From contig JADKHW010000043.1 of assembly GCA_016721565.1 (NCBI GenBank), forward strand, positions 1 through 19,029: a stretch of 19,029 nucleotides of DNA, in the 5' to 3' direction. A program made the translations under genes and the position numbers. Below the pieces are notes generated by a model. The model worked only from the letters and a program-made list of their open reading frames with translations. It was not told the DNA's origin and did no database searches. Source of the stretch: a bacterium (GTDB taxonomy: Bacteria > Electryoneota > RPQS01). Shown here in pieces: positions 7,417-16,250 of this stretch (position 1 is its first letter; the number at the start of each line of letters is the position of its first letter).

Positions 7417-9475
7417 CTATTGCACAGGCTGCGCGGGCATGGGGCCGGGATCACCTAAGACGTACTTCTTAATCCACGCGATGTCCCACGCCATTTTTGC
7501 TTCGCGGAATGTGTATTTCGTGAGACCGTGACCTTGCTTTGGATAAACCACTAACTCGGTCGGGACATTCAGATACTCTCGCAATGCGCGATGCAGCATG
7601 CGTGCGTGGGCGGCGGGAACTCGTTGGTCACCTTCACCGACATGAATCAACGTCGGAGTGGTGATCTTGTCCATGTTCCACGACGGCGATGATTCCAAAT
7701 ACTCTTTCTGATTCTCCCACGGCTGGCCTTCCATGAAATTCACGACATGGCCCGGCGTGTCTTCAGTGCCCCATTGTGTCAGCATGTCCATCACACCTGC
7801 GCCTGTTGACGCGGCTTTGAATCTTGTTGTGTGAGTGATAATGGCATTCGTGAGAAATCCACCGTTGCTCCAACCCCCGACCGCAAGCTTCGACGAATCG
7901 GCAATTCCTGCGGCGACGAGTGCATCCACGCCGGAGAGAATATCACTGACTTCAATATCATTCTCGTGTCCGATTAGATCCGTCATGAACTTATCTCCGA
8001 AGCCAGTTGAACCGCGATAGTTCGGACAGAAGCAAGCCCAACCCATTGAAGCCCAGAATACGCGGCCATAGATCCAATACTCAAAACGATATTTGTCCGA
8101 ATCGGTCGGGCCGCCGTGTAAACTCAAATACGTCGGCAATGGTCCTGAGCCTTTGACATAGTCCGGCGGTAATTCAAGAACACCTTCAACCGGAGTTCCG
8201 TCAGGAGCAACCCAAGTGAAAATCTCCATCTGCGGCAATTTCCACTCCGCCATCTGCGGATTGATGTTCGTAATCTTCTTGAAACCTGTGCCGCTCGTGA
8301 CATAAATATCCCCGGGTGATTGCGGCGTGTCCCACTCAACTGCTAAGGTCTTGCCATCTCTGTTGAAGCTGTAGCTACCCACGACCACGTCGCCTGGAGT
8401 GAGCGTTTTGAGTGCGCCTTGACCGCTGCGCGTGATATTCTCAATCTTCATCAAGCGATTGCGCGCGTGATCTTCTGCCGCGAACACAAGGCTGTTTCCC
8501 TGCCATTTGAGTTCGCCTTCCGAGACTTCAAATTCACCCGGTCGATTAAGCTTCGTGATTACTGTATCATTGCCAAGATGCGCGACATAAAGTTCCGAAG
8601 GATAACCATCCCATGTGCACATAAACGCGACCTTCTTGCCGTCGTCCGACCAACTGACTGCATTCAGCCAACCGTAAGGTGACTTGGCTTGCTTGCGCCA
8701 CAGATCGTCGTTCAGCGTCACAATCGCACCCGTTTCAACATTCAGCAGATCAACTCTGCTCTGTCCTTCTCCATGGATCGCCTCATCAGTTTTCACTGTG
8801 ACAAGCGCAATGCTCTTCTCGTCGTTCGACACGTCAAAGCTCGCGATGTGGCGCGGTTCACCATAAACTTTTTCCGCGCGCCATGATGCGAGATCGAGTT
8901 TGTTAAGCTCTTTCTTGCTGAACTTTCCGTGACCGTATTCAACTCCGTCGTGCTCTTTGCGTAGGCTCTTCCATTCGTCATTCTCGTATTCGTCAGACGA
9001 GACCATGTAGTAAAGCGTGCGTGTGTCGCTCGATAGTTGAAACTGGTCAATGCCGTCTTTGATACGCGTGACGGGAGTCGGTTCACCGCCCGCTAACGCA
9101 ATGCGCCAAACTTGCGTGCTGCCGTCGAACGGGACTTCCGCATTTTCACCGCGCTCGTAGTCTGCCGTGAAATAGATCCACTTGCCATCAGCGCTCCATA
9201 AAGGGCTGCCTTCGGTGGCCGTATCAAAGGTCAATCGCTCTGTTTTACCCGTGCTGACTTCCGCCAACCCAAAGGTCGTGGTTACGTTCTTCGCGCGGCT
9301 TCTCCCACCGCATTTCGGTATAGGCGACCCACTTGCCGTCCGGAGAAATCGCGGAGGAGGCAATATAGGCCTGCGTGAAGTAGTCGTCAAGGGTGATATC
9401 CCGCTTGGGTCCGGCAAATGCAATCGCGCAGAATAGTAAGCAGATCGCAAGGGCGGTTTGCACCGGAGTACGCAT
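7417..9475 (-). CDS. S9 family (prolyl oligopeptidase / acylaminoacyl-peptidase-like) serine peptidase, one frameshift
   Basis: A signal peptide (MRTPVQTALAICLLFCAIAFA) precedes TLDDYFTQAYIASSAISPDG, the usual start of S9 beta-propeller proteins. The first frame breaks after NHDLWV. Dropping one base of the CC pair at 9264-9265 joins it to AEVSTGKTERLTFD in the long downstream frame, giving about 685 residues. The propeller includes PLWSADGKWIYFTADYE and similar WSxDGK blades. The C-terminal alpha/beta hydrolase has LSLHGGPTDSDK, nucleophile motif GGWSNGGF (Ser536), Asp616 in VGEGDQRVP and His649 in KQGHGL. The expected activity is extracytoplasmic cleavage of short peptides. AGGAG (9486-9482) supports the ATG at 9475. 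An ORF start at 9591 in the other frame is spurious. Confidence 0.88.
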
Positions 9476-9687
9476 CGTAAACTCCTAATTTTAGGTGATA
9501 TTCTGACTTTCAAAGCACAATTTAGCCATTCCTGAACGGAGTTGCAATGCGAGCGAACACCAAAACCCTCGTCGTTGCAGCGTGTCAACAATGTTTTTTT
9601 CTTGATGTGCTAAAAAGATTCCCTATTTGGTCAGGTTTTCCGTATATTCTGGGGATAATTACTTCTCGCATGACAACGGTGAAAACT

Positions 9688-12600
9688 ATGATGAACTTTT
9701 TTCGACTTGCTTTGATGCTTGTGTGTGTTTCTGTGGCACTGGCGACCCCGGTGCGCTTCTGGTGGACGGGCGACCGCACACAAGAAGGCCAGATGACCAT
9801 GTTCAATCCGACTGCTGAAGACGGTGATACAGGTATCCCCGTATATGCGGCCGATATTGATAACGATGGTTACGACGACGCGATTCTTTCTGCAATGACC
9901 GGTGATGGCCGCAACAACAACCGCTCATCATGCGGTGAATTGCATGTGCTGTTCGGCGTCGATTCTGTGCGCGGCTTGGTGGATTTTCAATATTTCGAGG
10001 GCGTCTATTCCAACCTGTTCACGATTTGGGGCCGCGCCGCTAAAGACTATCTCGGATCAAAAGCATCTGCAGGTGATCTTGATGGAGACGGCACAAAAGA
10101 TCTTATCGTCAGCGCGATGTGGTGCGATACTCCGGGAAGATCAAACAGCGGTGAAGTTTACATTTTCTGGGGCGGTTCGTATTTGCGCGGTCGTTTTGCG
10201 GACATTGCGAGTGCAGCCGACATGGACACCTTCCAAGTCACGAACATTATCGGCGCGGAAGCGGACGACAAGCTCGGTACATGGATTACGACGGGTGACG
10301 TTGACGGAGACGGCAACGTCGATATGCTCATCGGCGCACCGCGCGCAAACGGTTTTGCCAATGACGGTGCACACGATCAAACAGGCGAGTGCTATTTACT
10401 CTACGGCCCGTTCTCGCGCTCGACTACGATTGATTTAGCTAATCCTGGCGCGCAGCGCATGACCGTGATCTTCGGTATTGATCCGAACGATCAAATGGGA
10501 ACAACGTGCGAAGTCGGCGACTTGAACGGCGATGGTTTTGCAGACATGGTCATCGGCGCGGGTGCACAAGTTGTCGCGCGACTCGGTGACACCGATGTGG
10601 ATTATCCTTTTGAAACCGGCGGTGCAGGTGACGGCCCGACGAACAATCGTGATGCGTGCGGTGAAGCATATTTTCTTTTCGGCGCGGCAGATATGCCCGA
10701 CACAATCAACCTCGCCGCAGGCATGCCGCAAGGTTCAATGGTCGTCTGGGGTGCGCATGGTATTGAAGCTATTGGCGAACCCGGCGGTGATGAGTTTGGT
10801 GAAGACATCAGCATCGCTGACATCAACGGTGACGGATTACAAGATGCAGTTGTTGGCGCGTTTCGTGCAGACGGTTTTAGCAATAATCTGAATTGGGCGG
10901 GTGCGGCATATTTATTTTACGGCCAGCATCAATTCCCCGCAGAAATTGATCTTGCCGCAGGTATTCCCGATTCGGTGAGCGCATTCTACGGTGAAGGTAC
11001 GGATCGTTTGATGGGCGACACGACTCCGCTTGGTGACATCAACGGTGACGGTTATTTTGATATTCTCTTCGGTTGCGTGCACGGCGGCGGACCGTATCAA
11101 ATTTTCAAGTCAGGAGCATTAGCAGTGATGCGCGGCAAGCCTGAACTTTTCCCGCGCACAACGGATTTTGCGAATCTGCCGGACACAACCTATCTACAAA
11201 TTTTGCAAGGCGCCGAAGTTTCTGACTTGATGGCCTATTGGGCTACGACGGGTGATTTTAACAACGACGGCTATTGGGACTTGATTCCCAACGTGATGCA
11301 CGGCGACGGCCCCAACAACGAGCGCAACAACGCAGGTGACTTTCACATTATCTCCGGAGAATGGCTAACCAACCATCCCGGACAGCCGCGCTTCGTGAAT
11401 GCCGATCCGCAGCAAGATTACATTCGCATAACCTGGCACAACAACGGCGAGCGCGGCACCGATTCGCACATCATCTACCGCCGTGAAATACTCAGCGGCA
11501 CGCTTGATTCGGTTGGCTATGCTCCCTATCCCGCACACGAATATGTTGACAGCGCCGTCGCGCTTGGAATCACTTACGAATATCGACTCAAAGCAGTTAA
11601 CCCACAAGGTTACTATTCAAATCTGTCGCTGCCGTGTGAAGCTGTAATGGGAATGGAAATTGATGAAGAAGGCTCCATTCTAATTGTCAATGGCATTGAC
11701 TGGGACACCTATGGCGCTGAAGCGATCAACTTCTATGAAGACAGCGTGCTGTTAGGCAATACTCCGTTTGAATTTTGGGATTTGATGAGCACCGCGACCT
11801 ATCCGCAAGGCATCACTCCCATTGGTTACGGAATTGACAGTCTTGACGAAGCGCTGCCGCATCACCCGATGATTCTGTGGATGTTAAATGCGTTTGACGA
11901 CGACGATCCGAATAACCACGACGGCCACAAACTCCGCGCGTTCAGCCCGCAGCTTGGCCACTATTTGCAAGCAGGCGGATGCGTTGTTGTAATCGGAAAA
12001 GAGATGGGAGATTGGCTCGATGATCAACTCGAGTCAAACTACTTCCACGTTGTCAATTGGGGCTTCTCAAGTCACGGTTACCAATACCAACGAGCTGACT
12101 CCGGTCTATCCGGTTTGCCCAATCTTGGTAAAATTGCAACTGCAACAAACATTCAAAACCTCGAACCGTTTGCGGCTGACAATTCCGGCTGCACGAAGTA
12201 CACCTACAAATTTGCCAACAGCGCCTATCAGTGGATGGGCGGAATCTCGCGGCCCTCAACGCTCGATTGGTTTAACCTCGCGTTCATTTCAACACGGCCC
12301 TATCGCGCCGATCCGGTTGAACTCAGGCAGGCGATGCAGTTTATCATTGATAAGCTTCTCGATCACTACTACGAAGTCGAGGGTGTTGCAGCCACGCCGC
12401 ATGCGCCGGGCGTGTTAGAAATCACATGGGAAGAGGCCGAATCGCACAACGAGACAGGTTATTGGATCTACCGCCAAATCGCCAATGCGTCATTGCCCGT
12501 GGACACGCTGGATTTTGTTCCCTCTGGAACGCTGAGTTATTTGGACACGGTTGCAACACCATTGACGAGTTACAAATATTGGGTCATCAGCGAGCACGTT

Positions 12601-13573
12601 GACGGAAAATTTTCGCTGCCGTCTGATACCGCGCTTGGATTTTCTCCGCCGACAGTTGATCCGGCACGATGTTGATTGTCAACGGACTTGATTGGACAAC
12701 GTATGGTCAATCTGTTTTTGATCTCTACAACCAACATGTTTTGCAAGGCAATCGCCCGTTCCGTTTCTGGGATCTCTTCACAACGGCTACACGGCCCGCA
12801 GGTTACACTCCGGTCGGTACAGGACCCAATGGATTGGTTGATCAGATCTGGCAAGCGGGTACTGTAATCTGGGTCTTCAACGGATTCAACGGCGATGAAA
12901 CCGTTTTCCAATCATTGCAACCCAATCTTGAATCGTATCTTGAATTAGGCGGTAAGCTGATTCTAATCGGCAAAGAACTCAATCTCTTTCTGTCTCCAAC
13001 CATGCGCGCGCGTCTCGGTGTGGAAAGTTTCGGCACGTCGCTCGATTGGGCTGAAACCGATTCACTCTGGGCCGAACATCCGTCGCTTGCAACAATCGGA
13101 AAACAAACCGGTGTGGCGATGTCGCTCTGTCCCGAGTTCATTCCGCGTGATGCTCCTGAAGTCTATCCGCTCTATCGTTTGGCCGGAACAGATGACTCGT
13201 ACTACGGAGTCTTGAGTTCAGATAGCATTGGTCATCCCTTTGATGCACTCTATCTTTCCATGCGGCCCTATCGCGCGAACTTCACAAATCTCGCCGCCGC
13301 GATGGATACTCTGCTAACGGATTTTGTCGGTCATACGTTGTCCGCTTCCGTGCAGAATCTTTCACTACAACAGTTGCCAACACGAACAACAACATTCTGC
13401 GCTGGAACGCACTTCCCGGTGCGAGTGGTTACAGAGTCGTTCGCCGCTATGGCAGTACCACTCCCGCTCACGCAGGCACGCTAATCGGCACCACAACCAA
13501 CACAACCTACACCGACACCACAGTTCAACCAGTAGGTACGCCGACGATCTACACGATCTACCCAATCTGGTGA
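9688..13573 (+). CDS. Large secreted FG-GAP/integrin-alpha-like protein with tandem repeated domain, two frameshifts
   Basis: After a signal peptide (MMNFFRLALMLVCVSVALA) come seven FG-GAP-type blades with Ca-binding DxDxDG-like loops starting at 9853, 10075, 10297, 10519, 10819, 11035 and 11254 (for example DLDGDGTKDLIVSA), predicting an extracellular beta-propeller. A fibronectin-III-like domain (about 11386-11640) follows, then an unrecognised domain (11677-12375), a second FN3-like domain, a second copy of the unrecognised domain (about 12663-13335) and a final FN3-like domain (ILRWNALPGASGYRVVRR). Frame breaks at about 12660 (one T lost, restoring TVDSGTMLIVNG) and about 13365 are needed to reach the stop at 13571-13573. 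No type IX sorting domain is seen. Starts at 9670 or 9547 are possible, but 9688 best fits the signal peptide. Confidence 0.78.
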
Positions 13574-13636
13574 GGACTGAGACACATTGTTGCGCCATGA
13601 AGCCGCGAAATTAATTATCAGCCCTTAGTGAATCGC

Positions 13637-13678
13637 ATTTGAAATTTCTTCACTTAGCGGGTCAGGACAATTTCAAAT
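13637..13678 (+). promoter_or_regulatory. Inverted repeat upstream of module copy B promoter
   Basis: ATTTGAAATT (13637-13646) and AATTTCAAAT (13669-13678) are perfect 10-bp inverted arms with a 22-base loop, ending 16 bases before the -35 box. A short agtgaa/ttcact pair is interleaved. There is no T-run, so it is either an operator or an inefficient terminator of the FG-GAP gene. Confidence 0.35.
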
Positions 13679-13694
13679 ATTTTGCGCCAACCCC

Positions 13695-13723
13695 TTGACA
13701 AGAGGGGGGGGGCATGTTATTAT
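13695..13723 (+). promoter_or_regulatory. Sigma70-type promoter of module copy B with G9 tract in the spacer
   Basis: TTGACA (13695-13700) and TATTAT (13718-13723) are 17 bases apart. The spacer holds an uninterrupted run of nine G (13704-13712). The context aaccccttgacaag and the -10 region extending to tatatt match the promoter of module copy A. The leader to ATG 13791 is about 60 bases and contains a G-U-paired hairpin, gctgca / tgcggc, at 13741-13759. Confidence 0.75.
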
Positions 13724-13790
13724 ATTAGTGGTGAAGCTCGGCTGCATACTGTTTGCGGCGGGGCACACCACTCAAGCCGGAGGTCGGATT

Positions 13791-14237
13791 ATGGGATGGA
13801 AATTCACTTTCGCAACTTCACTCGCCGTGCTTCTTCTCTTCGCGGCACCAAGCAAATTGTTTGCACAGTGTACGTGGTGCCAGACGGTGACAGATGCCTG
13901 TTGTGACGGGACTGGTACAGCCGTCAACTACCAAATTGGGTGTACGACATCCGAGATTTATGTTCAGTATGACATCTCGAATCTGAGTCGAGTACTTATT
14001 GAATTAACTAATCTGGACACTTCAACAACTCTCTTTTCTGGATATCTTTCATGCGACTGCGACAGAGCCCAGATCTGGAAAGACAACATCGTGCCACTGG
14101 CATCTGGAACAAATTTGATACTCAAAGCAAGCTGCGAACCGTGTACTCAAGGCGGAGATTGCGCGATAGGCAATGTGAACGTGAAGTTCTTCACGCCCTC
14201 GTCAAACACCTGCGCGCCAAATTGTTCGGGCAGCTAA
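13791..14237 (+). CDS. Small Cys-rich secreted protein (module copy B)
   Basis: The 148-residue product has a signal peptide (MGWKFTFATSLAVLLLFAAP, cut after LFA) and a Cys-rich mature part starting QCTWCQTVTDACCDG. The layout follows the protein at 7211-6708: an N-terminal Cys cluster, an IYVQYDIS strand matching YILKYSL, then LTNLDTSTTLFSGYLSC, NLILKASCEPC and GNVNVKFF. Overall identity is low, so homology is inferred from Cys pattern, strand pattern and gene context. GGAGG (13779-13783) lies seven bases before ATG 13791, which excludes the in-frame TTG at 13695 that is actually the -35 box. The next gene begins four bases after the stop. Confidence 0.78.
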   Translation: MGWKFTFATSLAVLLLFAAPSKLFAQCTWCQTVTDACCDGTGTAVNYQIGCTTSEIYVQYDISNLSRVLIELTNLDTSTTLFSGYLSCDCDRAQIWKDNIVPLASGTNLILKASCEPCTQGGDCAIGNVNVKFFTPSSNTCAPNCSGS

Positions 14238-14241
14238 GGCA

Positions 14242-15933
14242 ATGCGACACAGTTTATTGTTCCTTATTGATAACTGCATGGGCCTCATTGGCCCATGCAG
14301 TTATTCATTTTGTTCCTGATGACTTCTTGAATCTGCAGGAAGCCATTGACGAAAGTAACTCGAATGATACAATTGTCTGCCGCAACGGGACCTACTATGG
14401 CCCGTTTTTCATTTGGGCGAGAAATGTCACCATTTCAAGCGAGTTTGTAATAGATCAGGACCCCGGACATATTTTGAACTGTGTTATCCGACCGCAACGC
14501 GGAGATAGAGATCATCGGTGCCTAATGACAGAGGAAGGTGATTCTGCAGAGCATGACTTAAGACTCGTTGGTTTGACCTTAGCGCTCGGGCGGGCCGTAA
14601 CTGTGGATGAGTTCTACGGCGGAGGAATATATCTTCAAAATCGGACGGCGGTCTTCCAAGATTGCATATTCAAGTCGTGTGTGGCAGACATGGGTGGTGC
14701 AATATACTCGGACAGATCTAATCTGACTTTGAACCGATGCACTTTTCCGGGTAATGACGCGATTGATCGCGGGCGCGTTCTCTATGCAAGATTAAGTAGC
14801 GTTGTGTTCAGTGATTGCGACATCGGACCCAATGGACATCTGTACGAAGGACCAATGTCAGGAGATGCAGAAATCCAAATGGATGGCTGCGGAATTGAAA
14901 TACGGACATCAAGGATTCATGACATTGGATGGGTAGATGACCATCGCGAGTTATTTCGAAACGTGGATGGAGCTTCAGCACAGTACTTGAGATTGTACGG
15001 CTGCACAATTGAGTCCTGCAATCTGAGCATGCTAATTACCGGCGGCGCCGGCCCACGCGAATTTAGCATGGACTCCTGCATAGTAAGGAACAATCAGAAT
15101 TGGTTTGGTTTTTTTAAGGGTTACCTTGTTGGTCCGATGCAAACTGCTCAAATTACTCGTAATTGGTTTGAAGAAAATTACCATTATATGTTTGCTGAAA
15201 ATCAAGGATTGCTTTATCTTGACGGAGTATCTCCTCGCTATGTAGTTGAAGAGAATTATTTTTCCAGAAACACGGGAACAAATTACGCTTGTATTGGCTT
15301 AGCTCGCGCCAATGATCCGTTGATTGGCCGTGTTCAGCGAAATACTTTGCACAAAATTATAGCCGCGGTCTGCACTTGGCGACAGTACAACGAACGCGAT
15401 TGCTCAAATTGGCGAAGGTGTGTTCGAGTACAATGGACTTGTTGGCAACTTGGGGCTATCAGTTTACACCAGCACCTTTCTCTCGCCTACCTCCTACGCC
15501 CTCCACAACTTCTGGGGCGATTCCACAGGTCCCTACGAAGCGTCACGCAATCCCGGCGGCTTAGGCGATACCACAAACGCCGCGACAATCTACGATGAGT
15601 GGCTGCTAAGTGCCGATGAAATTCCCGACACGAGTTTGTTTCCCGATGCGGTTGAAAATTCACCTTTGCCTGTATCATCCACTTGGCAGTTAGGGACCAT
15701 CTACCCCAACCCTTCAACAGCGAGTTCGAGTAGTGCTGACGGCATGACCGGAGCGGATTTTGAAGTAAAACTGTTTGATCTTTTGGGCCAGGAAGTTGCG
15801 CTTTTGCACTCAGGCCGCACCCTGCGCGGCACCCTGAATTTTGCCGCTCCCGCCAGCCTTGCCGCCGGAATCTACTTCGTCTCAGCCCGACCGTTTCTAT
15901 TCTGAAACCAAGAAAATTCTGTACCTAAAATGA
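14242..15933 (+). CDS. Secreted right-handed beta-helix protein with type IX-like sorting domain (module copy B), frame-disrupted
   Basis: ATG 14242 starts MRHSLLFL. Skipping one base at about 14266 joins it to LITAWASLAHA, giving a normal signal peptide. The mature protein opens with LQEAIDESNSNDTIVC, the beta-helix cap also seen in copy A, then rungs such as FQDCIFKSCVADMGGAIY. Breaks occur at about 15375 (joining to AIAQIGEGVFEYN), near 15715-15750 inside the PNP motif, and near 15890, after which ETKKILYLK runs to the stop at 15931-15933. The end of the helix (NFWGDSTGPYEASRNPGGLGD) and the sorting domain (DFEVKLFDLLGQEVALLHSG) align closely with copy A. This is probably an intact gene hidden by sequence errors. 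No enzymatic residues were recognised. Confidence 0.75.
14272..14302 (+). other. Perfect 13-bp stem-loop across the signal-peptide codons of the beta-helix gene
   Basis: Arms aactgcatgggcc and ggcccatgcagtt are perfectly complementary around a 5-base loop, and attcatttt follows. It starts 35 bases after the stop of the Cys-rich gene and lies within the first codons of the next gene. It could act as an attenuator or partial terminator lowering expression of the second gene. Confidence 0.6.
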
Positions 15934-15995
15934 CCAGCGGGCACTGCTTTAACATGCTATAACAGGCAAACCCTGCCCCCATTCGGAAAAACACA

Positions 15996-16027
15996 AAGCG
16001 GCCGCCCTCAAAAGAGAGCGGCCGCTT
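15996..16027. repeat. GC-rich hairpin
   Basis: Perfect 10-bp arms aagcggccgc / gcggccgctt enclose a 12-base loop that extends the stem by ctc/gag after one mismatch. No T-run follows on the plus strand. It may protect the 3' end of the beta-helix transcript or form part of a composite terminator. Confidence 0.6.
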
Positions 16028-16055
16028 GCTGTCCCCGGCGGGACCCATGATCGCC

Positions 16056-16074
16056 GTGTTATGTAAGATAACAC
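16056..16074. repeat. Short inverted repeat
   Basis: GTGTTAT and ATAACAC form perfect 7-bp arms around gtaag. It is palindromic enough to be an operator, or a small hairpin between the two larger ones. Confidence 0.45.
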
Positions 16075-16089
16075 ATCTCTTTAGGATGT

Positions 16090-16118
16090 AAAGGGGCAAA
16101 CAGCCCCTTTTATTTTTT
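16090..16118 (+). terminator. Intrinsic terminator downstream of module copy B
   Basis: An 8-bp stem (aaaggggc / gcccctttt side) with loop aaaca is followed by a run of T broken only by one A (16111-16118). It is the best plus-strand terminator after the beta-helix gene stop at 15933. Confidence 0.85.
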
Positions 16119-16250
16119 CTCGCTCACAATTGGGGATACCAATGACATAACATTCTGAACCGGAATTTACAATTGTTAGAGACCTATTCCATTGTGGTCC
16201 AATCTTTGAGTTAGCTCTGCTTGGAGGTCTATCGATTAACAAGGCAAAGC

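Larger units (their letters stand above)
15934..16250. other. Intergenic spacer with three successive inverted repeats, no gene
   Basis: This stretch of just over 300 bases separates the beta-helix gene from the VPS10/BNR gene. It holds the hairpins listed at 15996, 16056 and 16090, the last a good terminator. No credible ORF was found on either strand, and no convincing promoter was identified in 16119-16250. GGAGG at 16223-16227 is too far from the ATG at 16251 to be its usual binding site. Confidence 0.6.

Noticed and set aside
9476..9591. Longer N-terminus for the S9 peptidase in the frame of its main ORF
   Set aside because: The real N-terminus with signal peptide and SD is in another frame at 9475 and joins through a one-base break at 9264.
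9547..9687. Upstream start for the FG-GAP protein, with GGAG nearby
   Set aside because: Starting here would bury the signal peptide 47 residues inside the protein. The start at 9688 (or 9670) gives a normal exported protein.
13324..13614. Small basic ORF rich in His and Arg
   Set aside because: It lies over the FN3-like C-terminus of the FG-GAP protein in another frame and has the odd composition of a shadow frame.
15996..16027. Vector or adapter contamination, because the hairpin arms contain a NotI-like gcggccgc
   Set aside because: The two sites are symmetric arms of one hairpin, and flanking sequence continues like the rest of the window. Nothing else resembles vector.
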